From Anaspis maculata (lineage: Eukaryota > Arthropoda > Insecta > Coleoptera > Scraptiidae), in NCBI GenBank assembly GCA_949128115.1, contig OX421966.1:56107416-56171415 (forward strand): a DNA stretch of 64,000 bases, written 5' to 3'. The first letter of the stretch is position 1. Each line of letters opens with the position of its first letter. Shown one piece after another: positions 13,507-25,530 of this stretch. The position numbers and the translations under genes were made by a program. The notes below the pieces were generated by a model that saw only the letters and a list, made by a program, of their open reading frames with translations, was not told where the DNA came from and made no database searches.

Positions 13507-13730
13507 TGTTACGTATTTCGCGTATAATTCTGTCGTGTTCTAGAGCCGGCGCCGCCACCAAATGGACAGATGTGTCCTGATCGAGCGTTGGAGTCTCATG
13601 TATTTCAATGCCAAGCCATCACGTATACTCTAGAAATGTCCAGGCCCCGCATTTGTACACTGCAACGCAACGAAAGAGTCTAGAAAGATCGCATGTTTAC
13701 CAGAATGCACGGGAATCGCCGCTCGTAACA
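13507..13730 (-). repeat. Ty3/gypsy 5' LTR with an internal deletion
   Basis: It carries the family termini (minus TGTTACGAGCGGC and CGAAATACGTAACA) but is only 224 bp. Relative to the 500-bp solo LTR, the part between AGAATTATACG and CGAAATACG is deleted, which removes the TATA region. Confidence 0.85.
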
Positions 13731-16700
13731 ATATACAGATTGCAGAAACCAAAAAACACCTGACTCAGACTGAAAGGGTCTATTCACAGTAGGTACCTAT
13801 CATTCAAGCACTGTAATCTTCTCAAATGATACTTGAAATCACTATAATCTGTTCAAATGTAAATCCGTCACAGTAGTGGCATTTGAAATTCCCAAAATAT
13901 GTCCTATTTAATTTGAAACCGCTAAAATCTGGCAAAGTGTTCCTGAAAACAATTTAAAGTAGGTCAAACGCAGCTCGTAGTTAAGAGGTACTCAACTATA
14001 CACATAGGAGGGAGCGCAAGTAACTGCCAAGCAAACTCTAGAAAATTTCTAGTTCTCACGCAGGAAAACCGCCAAGGTGGCGCTGCATAATGCAAGACCA
14101 CGTGATGCTCTAGCACCCAGCAGCAGCTAGCAGCGGCAGCAGCAGGAGCAGAGCCTGCTGGATTTTATCGAGCCACCAAGGCGGCACACGCCGAGAGAGG
14201 ATGATAACAGGGCCCGGCGGGATGATAACGGCTTTTCAGCCGGATTGGATTCCAGGACCGGGGGCCAGGGGAGAGGGGGGCGATTCGGGAACTTCTCTTT
14301 TATTTTCGAGCCGCCCTTACACCTACATTCCCATGACAAATTCCCTTTATTCCAGCATAAATCCCACGTCCCACACTGCTCGACAAGTGAGATGTAAAAT
14401 AATGACGCCCTCGAAGGCCCGGCCCGACCGCTTTCAATTTTTCGAATCATCCGTAAGTTGGGTAGGTACCTAGTCCGACCCTGGATGATTCTCGAAATTT
14501 TTGCTCTTAGCGAACAAGGACAACGGACGGCAATAATTAGAGAATAAGCGAAAACTTTCCAGGAGCGCAGCGCGATATAGCATTTCCAAAGGAATTTTCG
14601 TGTGTATGTGTGTGCGGTGCACAGATCGGAACAAGGGGGCGCACGCGCGGGCTGCAGAATCCTGTATCTGGGGGCATCTCCCGGAGTTTACTCCGGAGTG
14701 CCAGTGCGCGTGGACCTTTTTTTCTCCAACAACCACTCTCTCATAATATCGACATATTGGTGCTACTAATTTAAACTATATACATATAAATATAAAAACT
14801 AACGCAACAAAAGATACAAATAAATAATACTGAATAAATAATTTAATAAATAAATAAAAGTTTATATAACATATAAATAAAGAGCGCAAATTATATAATA
14901 GAGTATAATATAAAAATATATACACACGCACACATGCAAACAAGTGAGTTTGTATATAACTAAATAAATTGAAGGAAAATATATAAATCGAGACGTCGTA
15001 ATCGTTTAGAGAAGCTTTTAAGCTTGGCGAAATCAAACATTGTTTTTTTCTTCTCGGTGTTGAAGAAATTCGTGAATTTTCGTTGCCGCTTGAATCCGTG
15101 TCCGCTTGTCGATATATTATAATAGTACTAATAAATTATTAGAAAAAGAAAACCGTCGTGGGGCCAACTAGGAGACGTGTGTCGTAAATATATTCTAAAC
15201 TAAGATAGTGAAATTGATATAAATAACATGAATTAAATAAACGATAGAGTACCTATATATTAAATTTTAAAAGACGTATATGTCTTGTGTGTCTAGCTGT
15301 AGGAAAATAGGTGAGTACTATTTTTACTTTTATTTAATAATCATTATCGAATGCGACATTTTAAATGATTTACTTGTCTAAAGATAAACTGAAACATAAA
15401 ATATGTTAATCATTAAGTACGAGTATAGGTCGGTGATATTTTGTATGGTAGCGAGTGAAGAGAAGATGAATTTCACCCGCGAAGAGTCTTAGCCCCACTA
15501 CAGACGGTATGCAATTTTCTTGAGTGGTTACCTATATCGGTTCTGCTCACGTGTCAAATACAATGCTTTATCCAACTTCGCTGTAGAATTTGTTATAATA
15601 GGGTTTCTGAGCTCATCTTTCACAGAAAATAGCCCATCCCATTGACGAAAATACCAGTAGAATAAAGTAACGCTAACGCAGGCAGGTAAATCGAAGTCAC
15701 ATATACATGGCCATTGCAAATCATTTACCCCCGGTTACACCAAGACCAAGTAATTTAATCATGGAATAGCCAGTTGGGGGATTTCTATTTCGTGAATTTT
15801 AGCAATTTCGTGAATTTTAGCATAGTGACCAAGAAAACCGCAAAATTACGGAAGAGCATGGAAAAATTTTTAGTTTGAAACGACTATGCAATTCCTGTGG
15901 TTAATTAACCGGCGCGGAGTGGACCTAGAATTACTAATAAGAAAAAATTCCTATCGAGCCATTTTATGATTGAATTCTTTGGTCTAGTCTGTGGACAGGA
16001 TTCTGAACACCTACCTACCTGGACCTGCTCATCAGTGGCATAACTAAAAGTACCCAACGGGGGGATCACGATCGAAAAATATGCGAGAATGCGAGCAAAG
16101 AGAACGAAAAAGCGCCGCATTTGAAAAATTTTCAGGAAATTTGATGGCTAATGGAGGGGGGGGGTCGACCCCGAAACCCCTCCTCTAGCTACGCCACTGC
16201 TGCTTTTAAATGCATCTACCTACTAACATTTTTATGATAGCGAACTCATATTGAATTAGGAACTGTTTGGGGAACCATGAAAGCTCCGAACCACACAAGA
16301 TGCCTCTGGTGGCCCGTTCGAATAGAATAAGAGTGTCATCATCACCAAATTCTCAGTCTCAAGACTGGTTGGATGCGTACCTCAGTCCTTTTCTATCCTC
16401 CGCTAACCTACACATTTACCTGAAGATCGAACATCCTACACCTCCAACTATCTGGGAGCAGTACCTAATCTAACCTGGGTCTCTACCTCTGCGCTTCTCT
16501 TTATTCCCACCTTCACCTATATCTCGAACTAGTCCTTCGTATCTCAGAAGGTGTCCTGTCCTACCATTCTAACATTCTATTTCTTCTTTTCTTTACTGTT
16601 TTCCATATATTCCTTTCCTTCCCTACTCTTTCTAGTACTCACCTATTGCTGACCATATTTATCCATGGAATAAGAGTGGTATGACAATTAAGTCATACCA

Positions 16701-16983
16701 CTAGGCTCACTAGGCTGCCGAACCACAGAAGATGGCTTTGCGGTACGAAGAAGATGGCGTGAAGTGAACTTAAGGCCACGGCGGCGAGCAACAAGACTGG
16801 AATAGTCCCTCGAAAATTAATAAAGAAACAGACTGACCTTCGCATAGGAACATAGACTGGTTGGAGAACGACTGATGAATCTCGATTTTGTCTCGAAAGC
16901 TCTTCTCGATGTATTAGAGTTTCTCGCCACCCGAATGATGCACAGTGTAATTGAAATTCTTGTTTCGTCTCCAAAATCACATA
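13731..16983. other. No gene seen (3.2 kb)
   Basis: This contains a CAG-rich patch near 14115-14160, an AT-rich tract at 14750-15330 and scattered TE scraps. One scrap near 15725 (TTTACCCCCGGTTACA) resembles the terminus of the 20826-22122 element. Another near 16190 (TAGCTACGCCACTG) resembles the ends seen at 32-34 kb. No coding exon is supported. Confidence 0.45.
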
Positions 16984-17831
16984 CAGGGTGGTCCATCCTA
17001 GCGTAATTATACCATAGCGGCCGTACCGTTCAAGATATAAAAAAAATATGCAAGAGAAAAGTTATATATGGTTTGATGATACCTATGACGTGAAATTATT
17101 TTCAGCTTCAATACAGTTGTCCCATTTTAACGGGATAAACAAAACGTCAATTTTTTTAAATGGAACAGCCTGTTTTTTTTTGCATTTTTGTCTTTAGCCT
17201 TTTTGATTGTCCTGTGCCTGTATTTTGGTTTTTCAATTGCGTGGCAGTGCTATCAACTAAAAATTAAAAACTGAAAAAAATCGCATTTTCAGAGTTTGCT
17301 TAAAAAAGAATTGTAGCGGCCTTGCTTTTTGAAACTAAGAGATGAAACTTGACATGATGATAGTCAAATCAGGGACCAATATTCTAATGTCAAGAAGTTG
17401 CGATTTTATATTCACAGAATAAATCAAACTTCATAATTTTCAAAGCATCATAATTTTTTTTTTCAAGAAGCATGTCCCCAATTTTGTAACGCTATCCGAT
17501 ACCTTTTTATCTCTTTCATTTTTACTAGAGGTGGGTACCCTACCCTTAGACTTATTTTTCGAGATAATCGGAATTTTTCACGAAATTTGCTTTTTTTTTC
17601 TGGCTTTTTTCAAAATCTGAGTCAGCCGTGATGGATGACAGACAAGCCAAAAAGTACGCATCTATCATTTGGTCAGTCTGAATAATGTCGAACACAGAAA
17701 AATGGCTTTACGCGAGAGGAAATGATTGACATGATATTCTGGTATGAATCCAGATATCCAGGATTCCACAGTGATTTTATCTTGAACGGTAAGACCGCTA
17801 TGGGATAATTACGCTAGGATGGACGAGCCTG
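16984..17831. mobile_element. TA-flanked TIR element, 848 bp (mariner-like, non-autonomous)
   Basis: Terminal inverted repeats of about 50 bp start CAGGGTGGTCCATCCTAGCG on the left and CAGGCTCGTCCATCCTAGCG on the right, with TA dinucleotides at both borders (16982-16983 and 17832-17833). No transposase is seen inside. Confidence 0.8.
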
Positions 17832-17865
17832 TACAGGACAAACTTGGACAAACCTTTATCTGGTT

Positions 17866-19842
17866 TTATTCGGAAGTCTTTCATGGTAGATCAACCAAAT
17901 TTTCAGAATATGCTTAACCGATCACGTTCTTTCAAAAAATTAGAACATAACAAAAAACAGGGAGATTTAATAGACGAAAAAAAAAATAGAAACTTAACCG
18001 TAGGTGGGTACATTTTTTCCTCGATTTTTTCACATTTTGAATCACTCTGTATTTGATTGAAACAGCCTCCGTTTCAGAAAGGATGTGACCAGCAAAGCTT
18101 ATTGATGTTAATTTGGATTCCTACAATGAATTTGTATTCTGTTTGAAGTGTCTGTTGACTTGATCCTTTGGCTATCAGTCCGTGGTTTTGCAAGTTACTA
18201 GATATATCACATTAATTTTGTACAGGGTGTTCAATAAGACACTGCTAAATTTCTGAATCGTCAAGAAGCTCCCGTTCGAAAATGAATTTTTTCTCTTGAA
18301 TTTTTATCACAAAGAAGACGAGGTAGGCCTTGAAGTACAGAGTGGTGTTTGGATTCCCTGCTTATCTCCCTTATTTACAGGATGAGCACAAGAAAATCAT
18401 ATTTTTTGGTTTTGCATGGATAACTTTTTTCGTCGTTGACCGATTTTGAAAATTTGAGGCTCATATTCAAGTTAAAACTTGAGGTAAAAAGACCTTAGGA
18501 TCAGAATTGACTCGAGACAAACATTCAGAATCAAGTGTTCAATAAAAGTTGCCCCAAATCTTGAACGCCGTCTACAGCTCGTTTCGGAGAAAGATCAGCT
18601 AAAAGTCACTTTTCTTTCAAAGAAATCATTTATTCTGAATACATTGAGGTTTTTTTTTGCTTGTCCAAGCCAAAAATTGTTGATGAAGAAATCCAATTAC
18701 AACTGCATATTCAAGAAGGAGAAACAGCCCCTTGTTCATCTTAAATTGGTCGTAACCAAGACTACAGAAATCAAAACAATGAATAATGGACAAACCAGTT
18801 TAAGTAATTCATTGTTTTTATTTTCGTAGTGTTGGTTACAACCAATTTCAGGTGAACAAGGGACCGTTTCTCCTCCTTGAACATGCAGTTGTAGATAAAT
18901 TCCTTCAGCTACACAATTCTTGGCTAGGACAAGAATAAAAGACCTTAATGTATTCAGAATAAATGATTTATTCGAAAGAAGCGTGGCTATTAGAAAATCC
19001 TTCTCCTAAACGGGCTGTCGACGGCGTTTTGAATTTGGGACACATTTCATTGAGCCCTTGGCTCTGAATGTTTGTCTTGAGTCAATTCTGATCCTCAGGT
19101 CTTTTTACCTATAGTTTTAGCTTCAATATGAGCCGCAAATTTTGAAAATCGGTCAACGAGGAAAAAAGCTATCCATGCAAAGCCAAAAGATGATATTTTT
19201 GTGCTCACCCTGTAAATAAAGGAGATAAGCAGAGAATTCGAACACCACCCTGTACTTCAAGACCTACCTCGTCTTCTTTGTGTTAAAAATTCAAGAGAAT
19301 TTTTTTTTCGAACGGGAGCTTCTTGACGATTTAGAAATTTCGCACTGTTTTATTGGACACCCTGTACAAAATGTATGTAAATGAACTAGTGTCTTGGCAA
19401 ATCACGGACTGATAGCCAAAGGATCAAGTCAACGGACACTTGGAAACAGAATGCAAATTCATTGTAGTTATCCAGATTTACAACAAATTAAAAAAAGCAA
19501 AAATTTTTGGAACGACGTATTGATTTGTGCGTAGTTTATATGGTGTGGACAATGAATCACCACGCGAATTCTCGTTTTGTTTAGAAGTTTTTTGTCTCAG
19601 ATCGGCCAAGTTTTCGGAATTGGCTTCGTTATCCACGATCTTTCAGACAATGAGGCCTATTTGAATACAGAGTGTTTCAATCGGCGAGAAAAAATATTTG
19701 TTCATAATTTACCTGAAATTATTTCTTGTGCTTTCGAATCACCCTGTATTTGCAACGACCCCATTTTCTGAAAGAACGTGATTGGTAAAGCATATCCTGA
19801 AATTCTGGTTGATCTACTATGAAGGGCTTCCGAATACAACGT
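17866..19842. repeat. 2-kb imperfect palindrome
   Basis: The core, about 18105-19490, is a near-continuous inverted repeat centred near 18798. For example GGCTATCAGTCCGTGG at 18170 pairs with its complement near 19410. Within it lies a TA-flanked element, 18223-19364, with CAGGGTGTTCAATAAGACAC-type ends. Additional inverted matches extend to 17866 and 19842 (TTCGGAAGTCTTTCATGGTA pairs with a match near 19830). There is no coding content. Confidence 0.85.
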
Positions 19843-20461
19843 GAAATCCATAGAGGATGAATCACCCTGCACTGTGTACAGAAGTGATCAATTTTTCAAT
19901 CGTCGAGAGTTCGTTCTTGAGGGTCGTTTCCATAAACTTGAAAATTTCACATTGAGTCACACTCCGTAATTACCGTTTTGGTAAGTTCTATTGAATGCCA
20001 TTGTCAGTTTGAAAAAATACCCATAGATTCTCATTTTATACGTAAAAAGGTGTTTTTTTTTTCAGATTCCCCTTTTTATCATAAAATGAAAACCGCTTAA
20101 AATTTTCCAAAACTTTCTGCACTTGTACACTGAACTTTCAAAGTCCTTTTAGATGACATCATAGAACACTGTACTACTGTACAAAGTGAAAAAAAAATAC
20201 AAATTTTTGAGGCACCCCCGTACAAAAAGTTTTAGTGAAAAAAATCTAGTAGCATATGAAATCGGACCTTAATTCATATGGTTAATTCAACAGTTTCTCC
20301 CACGACTCGACATCGCAAACGGTTCTCGAGAAAAAGGGGAGTGAGCATGCTTTATGAATCACCCTGCATACCTCCGACTGGTATTCTGGTTTCCACCGGT
20401 TCTCCAGCAAATTCCATATTGACCGCTTCTCTCGAACTATCCTGCATCTCTCGCGTGCATT
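19843..20461. other. No gene seen
   Basis: Non-coding, AT-rich sequence with homopolymer runs. Scraps reading CACCCTGCA or CACCCTGCAT suggest old CAGGGTG-type element ends. Confidence 0.4.
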
Positions 20462-20672
20462 ACTAACGTGTTCTCGAACGGCGCCTCCGCCAATTGGGCA
20501 GATGTTTCTTACTCGATCATTGAGATCTCCAGTAAATTAAATGGTCCAAACCATCGCGACATATGTTTTCGAATGCCTAGAGCTTGAATGATGAACTCGT
20601 AACACGCCGATGGAAAGATCTAAAAGGATCAGGTGTGCTCTCGAATGCATGCAAGGCTTGCCACTCGTAACA
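20462..20672 (-). repeat. Degenerate gypsy LTR relic
   Basis: Blocks in the same order as the family LTRs are visible: GTGTTCTCGAACGGCGCCTC, CCGCCAATTGGGCAGATG, AGATCTCCAGTAAAT, and the terminus GCCACTCGTAACA at 20660-20672. It is much diverged and 5'/3' incomplete. Confidence 0.6.
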
Positions 20673-20825
20673 TTATTTTTGAGGACTTGATAGGTAGCGA
20701 TATAGACTCTGGCACCGGGTGATTTTGAGAAAATTAACGCGTGCGTTGATAATACAAAACAATGCAAATGTTTAAACATAGAATACATCACCGAAATTCA
20801 CCGTCGATCGCTGCACACCTCTAAT

Positions 20826-22122
20826 GCCCGGTTGCAGGAACGTGGTAGCAAATTTTGCTACGTAGCAAATTGAATCGGGTTGCAGGAACAGGGTATCAAA
20901 CACGGTAGCAAACAGGCTGTGGCTAAGGTTGTCACACATTTGAACTACTTGCATCTTTTTATGCGTAGGTAAGTACCTAAAATGTCTGATTCGACACCTA
21001 ATTTTGAATTTTCCAACGTTTCCGATTTTTATTCTCCTGAGAAGACCAAGAAATAGCAGTCCCTCGAGACGTCGGGTCATTGCCAATCGAAAAAACCTCC
21101 TCGTAGATAAAAAAATGTACTGCGCGGGCTGCGGGCTGTCAAAGTCAAAGAAGCGTAAAAATTTTTGAGGTTGACAGCATTATTTATTTCTTCGAGTTTT
21201 GAACAATAATATGCAAATCATTGCACTGAATTAAGGCATAAATCCATCCTGCACAGGCTCTCGATCAGGTGAATATGACAAACTGCCTCCGTAGATGCTA
21301 TTATGTCGATCAACAATTCCAGGTTCAGGCGATGGGAGTTACAGACTGAAATTGCGAACACTTGCTGGATGCCTCCACGAGCACGAGCCTTGTACCTTCG
21401 GCGGAAACAAAGCTGTTGTTTACACCAAAAACGCGGAGCTCCTTATTGCAAAGCATTGTTCGGTCAAAGTATTAGTGCTTCGGTGACAACGATGAGTTAC
21501 AGGAGTACTGGGACTGTGATCCTGTGACGAAACTTGAACAATCCTGGGCTGCTAGTGACACTGTATCAAGAATGTGTGAAGGTGATGTCCAGTGCTGATT
21601 CAGTAGCTCCAGAACAGCTTTTGATGGTAGGAAATACTGCAGGAGCCGTTTGCATGAGCAACAGCGAAGTAATTGAGAGGAAGGAAGGAAACTGAATTCT
21701 GGATTTGTCAAGTTTTTCTTTGGTACAAAAATAAATCTCACACAGTGAAAATGGCTGCCTCTTTTCTCTTGTCTTAATTCAAACCTAATCCCGCAGAATC
21801 TAATCCCAAAAATTCGTTTTGGCCTGGATAACTGGTTGCCTACAGCCACTACCCAAAATTCTCAAATTCTGATCAATGAATCGAAACTTAAACGTACACT
21901 TGTGCTTGCTTTTTATCTTCTCCCGTGCATCTTTTTCCATGCACAATCCAGCTTAGCATTCCATTTCCAAAGATTCAACTTTTCGTTTGACAAATAATGT
22001 CAGTCGTCACCTTAGACACGTCTCTGTTTACGCCGTCAAATAGCCTACCATTTGATACCGAGTTTGGTACCTACCGAAGCTAATTTGCGACGGAGCAAAT
22101 TTGAGTTTCTTGCAACCGGGGG
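20826..22122. mobile_element. TIR element, 1.3 kb (CCCGGTTGCA termini)
   Basis: The left end reads CCCGGTTGCAGGAA and the right end is its complement (TTCTTGCAACCGGGGG). The inverted similarity continues for about 100 bp on each side (TAGCAAATT, GGTATCAAA, GTCTAAGGT-like blocks). Internal frames are short and unrecognised. The superfamily is undetermined because no clean target duplication was found. Confidence 0.6.
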
Positions 22123-23572
22123 TAAATGACCCATTTTTCATAGAATCATGAAAATAGAGAAGAGAGGCGAATATCGACCGGCAGTCTAATATCGACCGCA
22201 CCACTGTGGCCCACCCTGTAAGTTTTTTGGAATCATGACACAGGGTGCCATCTAGCATTTTGCAAGTGAACTCCAGCACAGCTGTCGGTCAGCCATTTAT
22301 TTGAAGCGCTTGACTGGCAGAAACGAATTATTGTCTCCAGCCAATATGATTTAAGTTCAGGAGTGTTTATGATAACGTATTGCAGACTTTTCATTGTAGT
22401 TGAACTTAGGTCTCCTGGTGCAATGTACCAAGAATCATTGATAGTAACTTTGTGTAGTAGGCCTAGTTCCATAATCTAACCTGGTTCTTCATCGTCAAAG
22501 AATTGTTTTTTGCTTTTGGTGTCGGCCAATATCGACCAGGATGGTCGATATTGTGCAAATGGAGTTTTATACATCATTTCAGATGCCTCGCGGAAAATAT
22601 CGGCGAAAAACGATCTGGAAATTCAACACGGCGGCACAAAATGATCAATATCTTTGGCAATTCACCTTCGATTTTCAAAATTCAGAAACGTTACTGAAGC
22701 TGAAACACCGATCTTCGTAACTGTGCTATTGGAATGCATGAAATATTTTTTTTGGGAAATCGCGCTCGTACTGAACTTGCGGCTATTTTACACTGTTCCA
22801 TTGATCACCCTGTAGCAACCTTATGAAACACTGTACGTATTTGACGTGATCAAGGCATGAAAACGAAAGATTGGGCAATCGAACACTGAAAACCGATATC
22901 AAATCGCTTACGGAAATCAAAAGTTATGATGATTTTAGAAATCGTCTGAATTAGCTTGTCCCCTAGATTCTTTTGATGTGTGTATTTATTCCAACGAGGA
23001 TGGATAAGGCCCATTTTCAATAGTTTCCGCCATCTTGAATTTCGGCATGTCAACCACTTTCTCATATAAAAATGGTAGCCTGTCCAATTGGCTAGCCATT
23101 GATACCAGATTACTAGATTCGAGAGAATCGGCTGGGAAATGAACTTATGGCGGATTGACGGGGCAGGATACCTAAATTTGGGTCAATTATGCGGGAATTG
23201 AAAAAAACGGAAAGTAATAGGCTTCGCTTCAACTCGCGATAGCTCCTCAGCAGATGTCCATGACCCGATTTGATTGATTGCGGTCTTGAATTAACAAGGA
23301 AAGGTTCATTCCTTCATAATAAATCATTGGTTTTGACTTTCTAGCCATCACTTTTAACAAAAAGCAACGAGAACAAAATAAGGCCTATTTTCAATTGTTC
23401 CTGCCATCTTGAATTTTGATGAGTCGGCAATTTTGAAATACGGAGATGATAGCCTATTCGATTGTCTAGCCAATGTTGAAAAGTTCGATGAAATCCTCGA
23501 TGAAATCGGTGGCGAAATAAAAAATTTAGAAGGGAAAATTGCGGCACGGTTTTTCATGGCCCACCCAGTATT
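22123..23572. other. No gene seen; degenerate direct repeat
   Basis: Segments near 23000-23100 and 23375-23475 are diverged direct copies (AAGGC.CATTTTCAAT, then GCCATCTTGAATTT, then TAGCC...CTAGCCA). The region 22140-22560 has repeated ATATCGACC motifs. A short plus-strand frame at 22583 (MPRGKYRRKT) faintly resembles the start of a psq-type transposase but ends quickly. Confidence 0.4.
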
Positions 23573-23912
23573 TGTATTTCGCGTACGGGTTCGAATATAA
23601 TTGAGAAGATCGTTTTAAAACACACACTGTTTATTACTGCGTACTACAATAAATACACGCCACCAATTATCTACTTGGAAATATATCGCAGGTACTTCGC
23701 TTTTATCCGCTCGCTACCACTTCGCATTTCAATTCAATACTGCTCGTGGGGCAACGATTGATGCCTTATATAGGTCCCCAATTAGCGTTTCAGAACTTTC
23801 TATCATCTTCCAGCAATTTTCATAGTGGCCCGGCATATGCGGCTTCTAGACGACTCCTGAATAATCACACACACCTTTCGCGTGCTTTCCGTGTGTTCTG
23901 GAATCTGCACCT

Positions 23913-24140
23913 AGTAGGGAGAGATGACGGATTCTACTGAATCGGCATGCAGTTCTACCCCCACCACCACCATTACCACCACCACCACCACCACCACCAC
24001 CACCACCACCACCACCACCACCACCACCACCACCACCACCACCACCACCACCACCACCACCACCACCACCACCACCACCACCACCACCACCACCACATGG
24101 GAGGGGGGGTGTAGAGTAGAATCCGTCACCTCTCCCTACT
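23913..24140. mobile_element. MITE with a (CCA)n core, inserted in the solo LTR
   Basis: Inverted ends AGTAGGGAGAGATGACGG and its near-complement (CCGTCACCTCTCCCTACT) are bordered by a 6-bp target duplication GCACCT (23907-23912 and 24141-24146). The pre-insertion LTR sequence CTGCACCTCCGCC is seen uninterrupted at about 4306. Confidence 0.85.
23961..24096. repeat. (CCA)n microsatellite
   Basis: About 45 CCA units with one early interruption (ATTACC). It yields artificial poly-Thr, poly-Gly and poly-Val frames, which are not genes. Confidence 0.98.
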
Positions 24141-24381
24141 GCACCTCCGCCAAAATGGACAGATGTGCCTTGATCGAGCGTTGAAGTCTCCCTATTCAGT
24201 TTCACGTAAACGCGCGCTCTGGGATGCACAAGAACACTCCGCACATGTACACTGCGATCTAATCGATGGAAGAATCCAGAAAGATCGCGTGTTCACCCAT
24301 ATGCACAGGATCGCCGCTCGTAACAATATGGAAACGACCCTTAATAAAGCAATAGTATGCGTTTGAAGATAAAACAAGGAC

Positions 24382-24437
24382 TTCTTAATAATAATAATAA
24401 TAATAATTGCTTATTGCTGTTTAATTATTATTAAGAA
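24382..24437. repeat. (AAT)n microsatellite within a small hairpin
   Basis: CTTCTTAATAATAATAATAA is followed after a short loop by TTAATTATTATTAAGAA, forming an AT-rich inverted repeat. Confidence 0.7.
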
Positions 24438-24513
24438 CTTCTTCTCTGGTTTGTTTCGTTCATGAGGCACCAATTCTGAAGTTTATGGAAACAACCCATA
24501 AAAACAGCATGTA

Positions 24514-24730
24514 CGGTGGCTTTACGGAACTTCGTTAGTCGCCGGCGACAATCCCCCACTCCACTGTAGTTGAATAATTTCAACGACACGACGACGGAAA
24601 CTCGTGTGTCGTGGGAATTATGGAGGGAGGTAGGGGAGTACAGGCAGAACTCCTCCTAGGGCAGAACGAATCTTATTGGCCAGCGACACTATCGCCGGCG
24701 ACATACGAAGTTCTGTAAAGCCGCCATTAA
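24514..24730. mobile_element. Complete copy of the TTTACAGAACTTCGTATGTC MITE
   Basis: It has inverted ends GGCTTTACGGAACTTCG and CGAAGTTCTGTAAAGCC with GTCGCCGGCGACA-type subterminal blocks. It is about 217 bp and matches the cluster at 2466-2850 internally. Confidence 0.8.
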
Positions 24731-25133
24731 CCTATTGGGAAAAAGGGCGATAAAAAACTGTCAGTTGTTATTCTGGTTGACATGCCAAACTGGCATCGAA
24801 GATATGGCCAATGGGGTCTTGCCACGGATTTTGGGAAAAATGAATTCAAATACTAGAGCCATCGTGGAGCTTCACAAGTTTTTTCATTTGAATTTTTGCG
24901 TTCATTTGGGCTACGAAAAAATAAAGGAAATTTTGCTTGACGTATACCTACTACCAGCATTGAGACTCAAGTGCGTGACAGATGACGCCACGTCAAAAGA
25001 TTTGAGAATTTTGTTGTCGAATTTCTTTGGCTAAACGTCCGTCGCGCGTCGTCGCCCGTGCGGACGCAGAACAACGATTTAAACAACAATAAACGACAGC
25101 TCTCAAGAGATTTGGAATCTTGAAATAAGTATA
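24731..25133. other. No gene supported
   Basis: A 99-codon open stretch (24735-25034) starts at TTG and has its first ATG at 24804. It resembles nothing I know and has no splice context, so it is not called as a gene. Confidence 0.4.
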
Positions 25134-25141
25134 GGTACACA

Positions 25142-25530
25142 CAGTGATGTGAGTCGGGTATTTACCTGGTAGGTAGGTAAATATAAATCGGGAATTTACC
25201 CGGTATTTTCCCGAGCGATATTTACCCACCCTACCCAGTTTGACAGAAAAGTTGACACTGTTGACAGCTCGGTTGACAGTGTTGACGGTTAAAGGTTGAA
25301 TGATTTCTTTTTCCAAGCTCTAAGGCTTTATAAACATAACCTTCAAAGCACTTATTATTATTTTGCTGCTGTGAGCAAAAAATCATAATTGTTTGTTGTT
25401 GTTTCTCCATTTGTTAATAACAATTGATGAAAATAGATACCCTATTAGATACCCAATTTTGGGTAAATACCGGGTATTTACCCTGGGTATTTACCCTTAA
25501 ATTTAAAAACCCGGGTATTTTACATCACTG
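25142..25530. mobile_element. hAT-type MITE, 389 bp
   Basis: The ends are CAGTGATGTGAGTCGGGTAT and the complement of CAGTGATGTAAAATACCCGG. An exact 8-bp target duplication GGTACACA flanks it (25134-25141 and 25531-25538). Eight-base duplications and CAG termini are typical of hAT elements. Confidence 0.88.

Larger units (their letters stand above)
23573..24325 (-). repeat. Gypsy solo LTR carrying a MITE
   Basis: It runs from TGTATTTCGCGTACGGG to GATCGCCGCTCGTAACA on the plus strand, that is, minus orientation. No gypsy internal sequence is next to it. After subtracting the 228-bp MITE at 23913-24140 its length agrees with the 500-bp family consensus. Confidence 0.87.

Noticed and set aside
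14113..14160. CAG-rich stretch as a poly-Gln/Ala coding exon
   Set aside because: The frames around it are short, interrupted and without homology; it looks like a simple-sequence patch.
22583..22720. Start of a psq/pogo-type transposase (MPRGKYRRKT)
   Set aside because: Only a few residues resemble it; the frame ends within 50 codons and no DDE motifs follow.
23846..24244. Long frames of poly-Gly, poly-Val and poly-Thr on both strands
   Set aside because: They are translations of the (CCA)n microsatellite; all frames are open by composition.
24735..25034. 99-codon frame as a new gene
   Set aside because: It starts at TTG, the first ATG leaves only 76 codons, and there is no domain, splice or promoter support.
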